NCBI RefSeq assembly: GCF_000835495.1
Contig: NW_015622542.1
Span: 1,076,485-1,140,484, forward strand
DNA from: Cladophialophora immunda
Lineage: Eukaryota; Ascomycota; Eurotiomycetes; Chaetothyriales; Herpotrichiellaceae
Length of the DNA: 64,000 nt
Direction of reading: 5' to 3'
A program made the translations under genes and the position numbers. Every line of letters starts with the position of its first letter. The first letter of the stretch is position 1. Positions 56,001 through 64,000 of this stretch are shown in pieces. The notes under the pieces were generated by a model that was given only the letters and a program-made list of their open reading frames with translations, did no database searches and had not been told where the DNA came from.

Positions 56001-57126
56001 CAGCATCAGAGTCGGAAGATGTGACATCGGAGCTCGAGATCACATCTGAATCGTCGGAGTCATCGACATCGTCATCATCCTCGACAACGTTTCTGGCAGG
56101 CTTTTCGGCTTGTCGATTTGCGATCTCCCTCATCATGCTGTCCGCGCTTTCGTCCCCATCGTCCCCCCACTCGGCCCTACCGCCCTCTTGACTATTGGGC
56201 CAGCCATCGACTTTGGCAGGCGAGCCATGTGGGGGAGAGGAGAACCCTTCAAATGTCTCATTTTCGTGCTCTTCGCCATCATCGCCGACGTCTCGTTTTC
56301 TCTTCAGCTTTCTGTCGAGGACTTGTAATGCAATAGACATGTTGGCAGCTTGTTCAATCTCGGCGGCCTCTTCAAGCAAGTGCTTAAGCTCTGACGAGAG
56401 ATGCTCGTCTTCATCTCCGCCATTCAGCTCGACTTCGCCTTCTGAGTCGGCATCAGCATCATCGAATTCTTCTCTGATGGTGATTTGAAATCGTGCCTCG
56501 TCAGTATCAGGATCGCTTTCATCGACATAGTCGCCATCGTCTTCGTCGTCATCCTCCTCTTCTTCTTGATTCGCAAACGGCACCAAAGCATCCATGTAAT
56601 TGTCCTCCTCAGCAGCAACGGGGAGAATGCGCTTAGCATCATCCCCGGCCGTATCATCGGCATCCTCGTCAAAGAGAATCCTCCTCCTCTTTCTAGGTGG
56701 AATGACAATACCCGGCCTTGCAGTCTTCTTCAGCCACTGTTTTCCGAATGCCACACCATCAATCAAATGTCTGCCGTCGCCGGTGATCTGATGGCGTCCA
56801 CCTAGCCTCCTGATCCTTAGATCCTCACTGCTCAGCGCCCTAATCACCACCTCATCATCTTCTCTCAACACATTGTGCAAGGGTTGGTAATGCAAGCACT
56901 CGTAGGTCAAGTGTTGGTCCGCAGTGGCAGCGACTTCGACAACGTAGTCTTCCAGGCCCCATTCGCCGTCCGCAGACTCGAGAGGAACGAGGTCATTAAC
57001 GTCGGCGAGGAGATCGGCGACCGTAGCTGCGCGGGACTTGGTATGTGAGGCGGGGCCGCTGCCTGTCGTGTGGATGATGGTGACAGGCGGGAGAGAGTGG
57101 CGTTGGATGAGGATTTGGAGCCGCAT
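53071..57126 (-). CDS. Long acidic protein with coilin-like architecture
   Basis: A single exon of 1351 residues from the ATG at 57126; a TTG-started reading would add only seven residues. The N-terminal part (about 1-100) runs MRLQILIQRHSLPPV...GEWGLEDYVVEV...ECLHYQPLHNVLREDDEVVIRAL and looks like a ubiquitin-like fold, as in coilin. It is followed by RIRRLGGRHQITGDGRHLIDG and a basic PPRKRRRI, a likely nuclear signal. Next come very acidic Asp/Glu/Ser tracts up to about residue 470. A later block at about 812-860 (ATVAYKELHVDASTNYQPEV, then RIGQVSHVDEDGTVHLHL) resembles the atypical Tudor domain at the C-terminus of coilin. The C-terminal third is Ser-rich and polar. I recall fungal proteins with this N-terminal domain as conserved but unnamed. 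Role inferred: nuclear, maybe RNP-body related. Confidence 0.7.
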   Translation of the reverse strand: MRLQILIQRHSLPPVTIIHTTGSGPASHTKSRAATVADLLADVNDLVPLESADGEWGLEDYVVEVAATADQHLTYECLHYQPLHNVLREDDEVVIRALSSEDLRIRRLGGRHQITGDGRHLIDGVAFGKQWLKKTARPGIVIPPRKRRRILFDEDADDTAGDDAKRILPVAAEEDNYMDALVPFANQEEEEDDDEDDGDYVDESDPDTDEARFQITIREEFDDADADSEGEVELNGGDEDEHLSSELKHLLEEAAEIEQAANMSIALQVLDRKLKRKRDVGDDGEEHENETFEGFSSPPHGSPAKVDGWPNSQEGGRAEWGDDGDESADSMMREIANRQAEKPARNVVEDDDDVDDSDDSDVISSSDVTSSDSDADSMMEDIAMQQAKKRALNLIRDDGDDVDDMSSSFDLQKDESDSDSSSTSESESDSVESSSSGSTTSTESESESESDSESDGEETKAEKAFISKATTSTAFPSTTVSQANPAPARPPKPSVGVPFQGTNRTRYNNDRAKKRKRLNELKKQGLLPENAGFDELAKYETIQQQEMAAQHTVLVEERADGPIQEDVQDVKAGEDTTAESNVNEVEKENESPSNDAEAAITNEAPAEPVSADLKALGTAQIEPAMAMESAPKRARLDVASTRRLVFGSLGLRAPKNAEERQALREKLSQNSRQPINQKGRGDGRTLESPQRLPAVENDDDSWKNKLIVAAVECEEPGKSLPPPPFPFEQGWAKPAKNKRKLRDQSQYYQSRHDQPREKGGASFEPNVSTLEYDDVSAQVSANEAVSTADGNSEVMPTWEDIDVLPELEQAMILPGATVAYKELHVDASTNYQPEVSQYRIGQVSHVDEDGTVHLHLTKSSMAADSKGKTDPQTGERVYGKFELTNEDADEGVDDGRREVSISDMISAKLVKPSVIQVPDSSHVSVPRGGEAPMLPSDDQFAVIPESADQNIQVKEAEKPSAAVQMIDTPRKEEINGIIKEAGFNSALDGELLEPIPSPATSEQAAPSPGDALTQSQGQYPHRFRPRSPNVDLAFPGVTTSSDVDAHATYHAGPNVTDATGSSQVSPTSSPHMPTQETVDYPHISQIDINSSEPTRTTNSSSHQDAQKCSLTPVLDLSSIASGQKQASIEGSVEKKSELDSNNLGNEHPGHPEDVPDSIKSEVSESQSQKTSIPSQNTEGDDEENADSGSFLGEVGYDGQDSSYHDSGISDDDSDLPSLIELVSNQNYRKKVSPPAPARKSLRNATKKTGRAALSSGPDLGDSSQTDIKQPQSQREPRLSQIPSGSPVVDLTFLSDQKSPIINMDDDSDPIYARKKTKSEINGLGWNTSTRTGKQDGGIGTRRLLTSKKVRD
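55764..55801. repeat. GGATTC hexanucleotide repeat inside the coilin-like gene
   Basis: About six imperfect copies of GGATTC/GAATCG code for an alternating Glu-Ser/Asp-Ser tract. Such tracts can change length. Confidence 0.65.
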
Positions 57127-57600
57127 CTTCTGTGTCGGCAGGTGCAAAGATTACACGCGCCCAGCGCCGACGAGAGGGTTAAAACCAAGAAAAGACAAGA
57201 AAAAGCAGAACATCTCTGCGATTTGGGAACAAGCTCGTCCTCACATGGGCAGGCAGATTCAGTTGAGGTAGATTCGGCGCTGCTCCGCCAAGCCGCACCG
57301 CGATTGAACGATTAGCGCGACGAGGCTGAGAATATTGCCATGAGCCTATGGTAATGGAAGTTAAGCTGATTTATTATTACAGTAGCATAAGATCACCTCT
57401 GCGCGAGACAAAACAGTTATGAATTGAACCAGAAATGTACTTCATTAGATGGCGCTAATATCGAGACGCTCACATATCCCATGTCTTGAAGTTTCCGTTA
57501 CTCCCGCTTCCACCACAGAGCCTCCATGTTATACACTAACATACTTTTCCCTCCCGGACCTTGCAAATTATAAAATCCGCTCTAGAACAGGTATTTCGGT
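57127..57600. other. Spacer between the coilin-like and FAD-monooxygenase genes
   Basis: Holds the coilin-like promoter and the 3' flank of the monooxygenase. No gene is supported. Confidence 0.5.
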
Positions 57601-59498
57601 TCAAGGAGCGGTGACGATGAACGGGGATCTCCCGAACGCGGTAGGCGGTGACTCGGGTGGCGTTGGCTGGACCTCCCTGAAGGATATTTGGACGCTCATC
57701 CCGGCCAATTTACTCTCCATCTCGGCCAGTCTGCGCTCGAGCTCCTTGATCTTCTGTTCCATTGCGCTGACATCGGCTGTCTCCTTTGTAACGGGCGGTG
57801 TAACAGACCTCACCTCGGCAAGCGGCTGAACTGGAGCTGGTGCTGGTGCTGGTGCTGGGATGACTGTCTCCTGTGTCGTGGGAGCAGCCAAGGGTGCCGG
57901 GATAACGCCATTCGTCTGTGTCTCGCCCTTGAGGTCTGCAAGGAATTTCATGGCTTCTTTCCTTACATCATATCCAAAGAAGAACTGGCAGATCGGAGGG
58001 CTGTGCGGCATAGATCCCGTGGGTGGCAGAGGGCCAGAGTAGTATTTTCGGATTTCGGCCTCTTGCTTTGCATAGTTGGCTGCTGCTTGAGGTCCGGGAA
58101 CGACAGGGTCTGTCAGAATCTGTGTCGCTGAAACTCGGGGTAGGCGGAAGGCTTCGAACTGGGCCAAACGTTGGAGCAGTTTCTGTGACGGAGCAGAGGT
58201 AACGTCTCCGCTGGCTGGGACGTCGGCGAGGAAAAGCTCGAGAGCGGCAGCATCTTCGATGGAGGATGAAACACCCTGAGCATGAGTCAGGAGCATAGGG
58301 TGGCAGGCATCGCCAATCAAGACAGCCTTGCCCTTGGTCATCTTGCTCAAGGGATCTCGCTTCATCTGGGTGTAGACCTTGACCTCGGGTGACTTCAAAA
58401 AGACCTTTTTCACAGCTGGGTGGAAACCATCAAGAACTTTCTCCAAGTCCTCGTGGGTGGCGGGGAAGTTCCAGTCTTCAATCACCACATCGTCCTCACT
58501 GGTTGCATGCTGACCGAGTCTCCGGTGCACAGCTAAGACATTGAGAATTTCGTTGTTTCTGCAAGGATAGGTGACAGCCATAACACCCTTGGACGGCAAG
58601 GCGGGGGCCCAGAACCCAGGCGGCTGGTTCTCGAACAGGAACTTGGTCTCCTCGTCCGCGAGGATCTCCTTCATGGGAATGAGGCATCGATATGCTGTCT
58701 GGCCGCTCCTCTTCATGGGGACTTCCTTGCCGGTGATCTTGGCGTTTAAGCGATCCTGGTAACAAGTCAGTGAATGTATCGCGATATAGTTGGTCATGAG
58801 TAATGCTAACATGCTGGCCATCAGCGATAATAACAAGATCTTTTTGCACTCTCGTGCCATCCTTCAATGATACAATCCCAGTCTCCGGGTCCACATCCAT
58901 CACTTGGTTTCCCAGCCGGATGATCGCCCCAGCTTCCTCAGCTTGTTCCTTCAGGCGGCGATGCATGTCGACCCGGTGGTAGAAGAACCACTTATTGCCG
59001 TATAGTTGTTCCGCATTTGCGAAGTTCAATGTTGGGGCCATTGGTTCCAGTGTGTCACCTTTTGGTCGACGAACCTGGATGCGTCTGTCAGCTGACAACC
59101 TCTACTAGTGGCGGGCGAGGATCCCAGTTGTAGAGATAGAGTAATCATATCTCCTGGGACGTAGATCCCCAATCAATCCTCCTTACCTGGATATTCTCGA
59201 TCCCTCCAGCTTTGATGGGGTCAAATCCCCAATGCTCCAGAACCCGAGTACCGTTTGGCGGAATAGAGACGGCGGCGCCATTTTCGTTCTTGAAATGAGA
59301 GCGCTCAAAGATCTAAGTGCAAAAGAGTCAGTGTTTTCTGATCGTAGAATCTGGACTAAAGTACGAAGAGGTGGTCTTTTGGAGATGGGCTTGACCTACC
59401 TCAACGTCATGGCCGATTTTTCTCAAAGCAATAGCGGCACTCAGTCCAGCAACACCGGCGCCACAAATTCCGACTTGTAAAACACCTGGAGCTGCCAT
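57601..59498 (-). CDS. FAD-dependent aromatic-type monooxygenase with coiled-coil tail
   Basis: Exons 59498-59400, 59312-59187, 59074-58811 and 58755-57601 give 547 residues; introns are 87, 112 and 55 bp. The FAD motif is at the start (VGICGAGVAGLSAAIALRKI), the DG motif follows (KDLVIIADGQH), and the GD motif is GKAVLIGDACHPMLLTHAQG, all as in salicylate-hydroxylase-like group A monooxygenases. The HRRLGQHATSEDDVVIEDWNFP stretch fits the substrate domain. The tail is unusual: a Pro/Ala-rich linker with PAPAPAPAPV (about 449-492), then a predicted coiled coil (MEQKIKELERRLAEMESKL, about 493-518). The second intron acceptor (CATCCAG) is fixed by phase and by the open frame that follows, but it is the least certain of the three. 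Substrate unknown. Confidence 0.85.
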
Positions 59499-62400
59499 GT
59501 TGAAGACTATGAGAGGTGAGGATGATTCGGCTCGCTTCGAGTTTGGTTCTTGTAGAAACACGATCTAGGAACGAGTGGAGGATAGAAAAGCACAATCAGG
59601 CTGGGGCGACCAGAGAATTTGAATGCGGCGGCTCAGCAAAGTTGGAAACCAAAAAACTCCAACCATGCTGGCCTGAAAGTTTACTTATTATATTATCTCG
59701 TGCAGACCACCCACCTCGCCCGCCGTACGATAGGTGTACAGGGTTAAGGAGACCAAGCGAAGTGGTTTCTCCTGCTAGTGGCTTCGACACTGGGCATCCG
59801 TGAAGAGGGTGTGGATGAGATAGCGACCAGGCAAGGTGCAACGACCCCTGACACCTGCAGTCAGCCATCTTGTTCTAGCCCAAATCGTTCCACTGAGGAT
59901 CGAGGAGTTGATTGACAATCGTCAGCGTCAGACTTTCAGGCCATCGATTCGCAGATTCTCGGATGTGTGACATTCGAGAGGCGCAAAAAGAACACCGGAA
60001 GAAGCCAACATGTGGAAAAAGCCAATGGCCAGAAACGGTTGGCCAGCAAAGCCACCCCAGCTTAGCGCTCGGGGCGCCCAGGTCGTTAACCACCCCCATG
60101 GTTTGCAGAGCCGAGACCGCAAGTCCGGGATGGTGGAACCTGAATAGCGATGGCCCATGGAAAAAGTTCCTCGATAGCTCTTCCCCAGGCAAGCCCATGC
60201 TGGCTGATGTGTGCATAGAGAACCGAGATGCATACAAGTATATGAACAGATAGAGAACCAGCATGTCTCTAGAACATCCGCAATGCAATGACATCTCCCG
60301 CGATAGAGATGCTGACTGTGGAAATGCTGGTAGCATGAGGAGGCACTCAGGGAGTCCTCGTACTCCCGTGGCTAGCAATCAAGCCACTTTGACCATGTCC
60401 TAGGCGAGGCGTCAGCTGGAGAAAGACAGGGGTGGTCCAGACTCCAGAGCCTTCAATAGGCCTTGGAAGTCGGGTTAGTTTGCGGATAAGGGACAATCTC
60501 CAATCTCCACGTGGTGTTTATTCGCCGTTTTGGGCAAGAAAAGAGGCGTTCACCCAGGGCGCGTCAGCTGCATCTGGAACCAGAGCTAATTTAACGGGCG
60601 CCAGGCGAGGGCTCAGGTCTCCCAGGAAGCCTCCAGGAGGCGAGGAGGCTCCTTAGGTACACCCAGCTGGGGCCCAGGGGCTAGTCCAGACCGTGCAAAA
60701 TGAAATCCCACCAATTCGAGGGGTTGGGAACTCAAAAAGTGTCTCGCAAGTTGACTGCGGTTGCTTTCGTGACAAAGTTAGAGGGGGTATGGTGGCTTGA
60801 AACCTTTGTCGCCGGTAATGTCTTCGTCTCCAGCCTCCGTACGGTCCAGCGGGAGAAAACCACAATGTCAACAGTCCATCAAACACAGGCTGAGCGATCA
60901 ATCCGGGGACAGGAGAGCATGCGCATGATGCTAAATGGTAGTGAGCCTCAATGCTCAATTTCAGGCCCTGGCACTGCCGACTGCCGAAACTGGGGAACCC
61001 GATGGCCGCCTGAGCAGGTTCAGGGGGCGAATCCTCCCATCATCCTGTACCGAGTACGCATTTTCCTGGACGAGCAGTTGTACGGAGTGCTCGTATATTA
61101 CCTGGCAAAGATCTTCGTCGTTGAAACTGCTACCAAATGGCGGATTTGATCTTCGATTCTGACGCTAATTTTCCTTCGACATCCACTTTCTTACAATCCC
61201 CAATGTCCTTTTGTCCTTTGTGTATCGCAGGAAACGATAGCTTCATCACAGGATTGAGGATTTGTCCTGGTTTCACAGGGAACGACACGGATCCGAAACC
61301 CTCTCAACAATGGCTTGCGTGCGTGCTTCTCACATTCGAGCGGTCAGGCTGAGGCGAGTGTTTTCGTGTGACTATAGTTGACGTAAGGCCTGTATAACCA
61401 TGAGCATCAACGCGGTGTGCTTCTATCCGGTCATCAGTGATGCCGCCGACCTTTTGAGTGGTCAGAGGTTGTTGAACATGCTCGTATAAGGTGATCTTCG
61501 AAATACCCTCATCGATCTGGGAGCGCATTGCCCCTGTAGCTGACTCATAGCCACACAACCACTGCAGGATTCTCTTACCATTCACATTTGCCTTCGTGGG
61601 AAATTGGCCAAATATATAAATTCCCACGTCAGCACACGTTCATATCTCAAGGCGAGACGCTTCAGTCGTGGCAGCTGCTTTATTCACATCGTCAGGGCGA
61701 AGTGATATCTTGACCCCAGTTTTGTCAATCCCCTGGGACTCTCTGCCCGGAGATGCAGCTTGTGAAGACCCTTGAGGTCAGCTTCATAATCGAGAAGGGT
61801 CTCACATTGTGCTTGCATGCTCAGGCGCAGGAGTATGCGGGAGTACAACAGCTGGAGATTGCTAAATTAGATAGCCAACCTCTTCATGGGGGCTTGTGCT
61901 ACAAACATGTTACATCTCCCTTCTCGCATGTGCGACATTGCCCAGAGAGTCATCGAGAAAAAGAATCAATTGAATGACCAGCTCGATAGGAAGAAGTTTG
62001 AAGACAATGGGTTGGTATTCGACAGGAGATGTCCTTCAATGAGCTTGTGCTGAGGAATCGAGGCGGTACCCTGCTCTTAATCATCGTTCCTCGTCAGCTC
62101 GGACAGTCGTGCCTAGTTGATATGCGCAATATTAAGATATCTAGCCAAGGGTGCTTCAACTTATCAGACCCAAATTGTGACGCGGTGTCTTTCACGATGG
62201 GCTTTTACAAGATATTGTTGTGATGGAAGGCTGGCCGACAGCCTCGCCAGGCTAACCTCTTTCGCCATAGCCTCCAAAGCCTCGTGTGTCCCTTGCCTCA
62301 GCGCACCGGCGACGGCGTTATCTTAAGGAGATGAGATGACCTCTATCTATCAGTATAGTCCCCTCCTCCGTCGTTAGATGCAAATGCAAATTCGACCTGT

Positions 62401-62973
62401 CGACAATGCCAATAGAGGAACTCCAAGCAAGAGAAGGGGATGTACGCAAGAAGGGGGGGCGATGTGGGCAAAGACCTTTGCAGGAGTTGTCAAACAACAT
62501 AGCTAGGCAATAGTCCGCCACCTCCACTCTCAATCAACCTCGTCACTCACACCATGAAGCTTTTCTCCAACAGCTCATGAACCCGAGCTTGGGCCAGTAG
62601 TTGTCTCCCTCGGCCATCAGGAACATCTTACGAGACTCCTCCAACAAACCCCCGCACCGGATGGTCATTTGGCTTTCGTTGCGGCGATTTCTCTCCAACG
62701 CCATCATGTGGGGTGTGAGCCTATGAGGTGTGTGCATTCTGCGTGCCAATGCCAGTACGAAACGTCCCTGGGGCGATATAAAGCAGAAGTGCCGATCCAG
62801 ACACCGAGCTTTCGCTGTCCCTTTGAGACTCCTCAATTCAAGGTCCTACGTATATCGCCACTTGCGGATTCGACATCTTGAGACGACTCACAACTCGTTC
62901 TATCCAATTACATACCCCGCGAACCCGGAATTCGAGAATTAGAGGAGGCGATCAACGACTCCAGCAAGTAAAC
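59499..62973. other. Gene-less stretch of 3.5 kb before the dehydrogenase gene
   Basis: No gene is supported. The longest frames (59875-60378, minus, 167 codons; 60700-61149, plus, 149 codons) have no recognisable content. A TATAAAG element near the right end marks the promoter of the dehydrogenase gene. Confidence 0.5.
62777..62783 (+). promoter_or_regulatory. TATA box of the dehydrogenase gene
   Basis: A perfect TATAAAG lies 197 bases before the ATG at 62974. Confidence 0.45.
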
Positions 62974-64000
62974 ATGGCGCCCAAGACGTTGAACGACTTG
63001 AAACGCAAAGACCTGTTTCAGACAAAAGGGTACATCAATGAAAGTTGGGTCGACGCAGCCTCGGGCAAAACATTCGATGTTTATGACCCAGCCACTCTGG
63101 ACAAAATCGCGACCCTCCCTGAAATGGGCGCCGAAGACACCAACAAGGCCATCGCTGCTGCACACGAAGCCTTCCAGAGTTTCAAAAAGACGAGCGCCCG
63201 CCAGCGCGCAAGGTGGTTGCGGAAGTGGAGCGACCTCTGCCTCGAGAATGTCGACGATCTCGCCTTGATTCTGACGCTTGAAAATGGCAAGACCCTGGTC
63301 GAAGCCAAAGGCGAAGTCACTTATGCGGCTTCTTTCCTCGAATGGTTCGCTGGCGAAGCTGAAAGGGTGCACGGCGAGGTTGTCCCTCCAGCCAACTTAA
63401 ACCAGCGTATCTTGACGTTCAAACAACCCATCGGGGTCGCGGCGTGTCTCGCTCCTTGGAACTTCCCAATCGCCATGATAACGAGAAAAGTGGGCGCAGC
63501 GCTAGCAGCAGGGTGCACCACGGTGTGGAAACCAGCTGGGGAAACTCCGTTGAGTTCTCTCGCACAAGCCGTCCTTGCTCATGAAGCTGGATTCCCAAAG
63601 GGCTCCATCAACGTTATCACCACCCTCAATCTTGTCAACGAAGTCGGCGAAGCACTGTGTAAGAGCACTTTGGTCCGAAAGTTGAGCTTCACAGGCAGTA
63701 CTCGTGTGGGCAAACTCCTGGCCAGGCAATGCAGTGACAGCCTCAAGAAGCTATCCCTCGAACTGGGTGGGAACAGCCCGTTTATCGTGTTTGACGATGC
63801 CAAACTCGACACCGCGATCGAGGCGTGCATATTGGCCAAATTCCGAAACTCTGGCCAGACCTGTGTGACTGCCAACCGGATCTTCGTACAGAAGGGCATC
63901 TATGACAAGTTCGCCGAAGCTCTGACGGTCAAGATCAAATCGCTCAAAGTCGGCCCAGGAACCGAGGAAGGAGTCTTCGTGGGCCCACTGACGCACGAGC
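62974..64000 (+). CDS. UGA2: Succinate-semialdehyde dehydrogenase family protein, cut at the window end
   Basis: The frame is open from the ATG at 62974 to the end of the window (342 codons seen; the family has about 480-500). It is a full ALDH fold: PIGVAACLAPWNFPIAM, GCTTVWKPAGETPLS, SFTGSTRVGKLL, then the general base E263 in LSLELGGN and the catalytic cysteine C297 in NSGQTCVTANR. GYINESWVDAASGKTFDVYDPA at the N-terminus and the FLEWFAGEAERVHGEVVP stretch are typical of the SSADH branch (ALDH5/GabD), which turns succinate semialdehyde into succinate in the GABA shunt. It lacks an obvious import signal, so it may be cytosolic. A possible intron-free start upstream is not visible. Symbol is by similarity only. 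Confidence 0.9.
   Translation, partial: MAPKTLNDLKRKDLFQTKGYINESWVDAASGKTFDVYDPATLDKIATLPEMGAEDTNKAIAAAHEAFQSFKKTSARQRARWLRKWSDLCLENVDDLALILTLENGKTLVEAKGEVTYAASFLEWFAGEAERVHGEVVPPANLNQRILTFKQPIGVAACLAPWNFPIAMITRKVGAALAAGCTTVWKPAGETPLSSLAQAVLAHEAGFPKGSINVITTLNLVNEVGEALCKSTLVRKLSFTGSTRVGKLLARQCSDSLKKLSLELGGNSPFIVFDDAKLDTAIEACILAKFRNSGQTCVTANRIFVQKGIYDKFAEALTVKIKSLKVGPGTEEGVFVGPLTHE

Noticed and set aside
1..64000. CRISPR array, rRNA, telomere repeats, bacterial ribosome binding sites
   Set aside because: None seen; gene structure is eukaryotic and no spaced repeat arrays or TTAGGG runs were found by eye.

Overview
The window looks like nuclear DNA of a filamentous ascomycete (Pezizomycotina). 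Genes lie on both strands, introns are mostly 47-122 bp with GT..AG ends, and the families are typical of that group: a Zn2Cys6 transcription factor, a GPI-anchored cupredoxin, a Baeyer-Villiger monooxygenase, SEC65, HRD3, DBP6, GPI3, VMA10 and PET117. There is no operon, CRISPR or bacterial signal. I cannot name the genus from sequence alone.

Layout. 1-7 kb: a secreted GPI-type cupredoxin, a Baeyer-Villiger monooxygenase and SRP subunit SEC65, all on +. 7.3-13.2 kb: four BTB/POZ-like genes in tandem on -, directly followed upstream by a large Zn2Cys6 regulator (13.3-16.7 kb). 17-24 kb: an rRNA m5C methyltransferase (RCM1/NSUN5 type) divergent from a GNAT acetyltransferase; then a small four-exon complex I subunit (NDUFB4/B15 type) divergent from a glutathione S-transferase. 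26.4-29.2 kb: a KCTD-like double-BTB protein with a long leader region. 29.2-38.1 kb: a gene-poor block with two microsatellites and one unexplained 350-codon ORF. 38-47.4 kb: DBP6 divergent from GPI3, an ECHDC3-like crotonase, an OSGIN-like FAD/NAD(P) protein and a TGL2-type mitochondrial lipase. 47.8-52.6 kb: six-exon VMA10 divergent from PET117, then HRD3. 53-59.5 kb: a long acidic protein with a coilin-like architecture and an FAD monooxygenase with an unusual coiled-coil tail. 59.5-63 kb: no supported gene. 63-64 kb: a succinate-semialdehyde dehydrogenase cut by the window edge.

How they fit together. Most genes are independent housekeeping functions: protein targeting and ERAD (SEC65, HRD3), GPI synthesis (GPI3, with a GPI-anchored product at the left end), ribosome biogenesis (DBP6, RCM1-type), organelle energetics (VMA10, PET117, complex I subunit) and redox or lipid enzymes. 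The accessory part is the BTB array plus regulator at 7.3-16.7 kb, where gene order, strand, intron phase and a shared C-terminal block suggest old tandem duplication. Coordinates of spliced genes come from my own reading of splice sites and family alignment from memory; no search was run.
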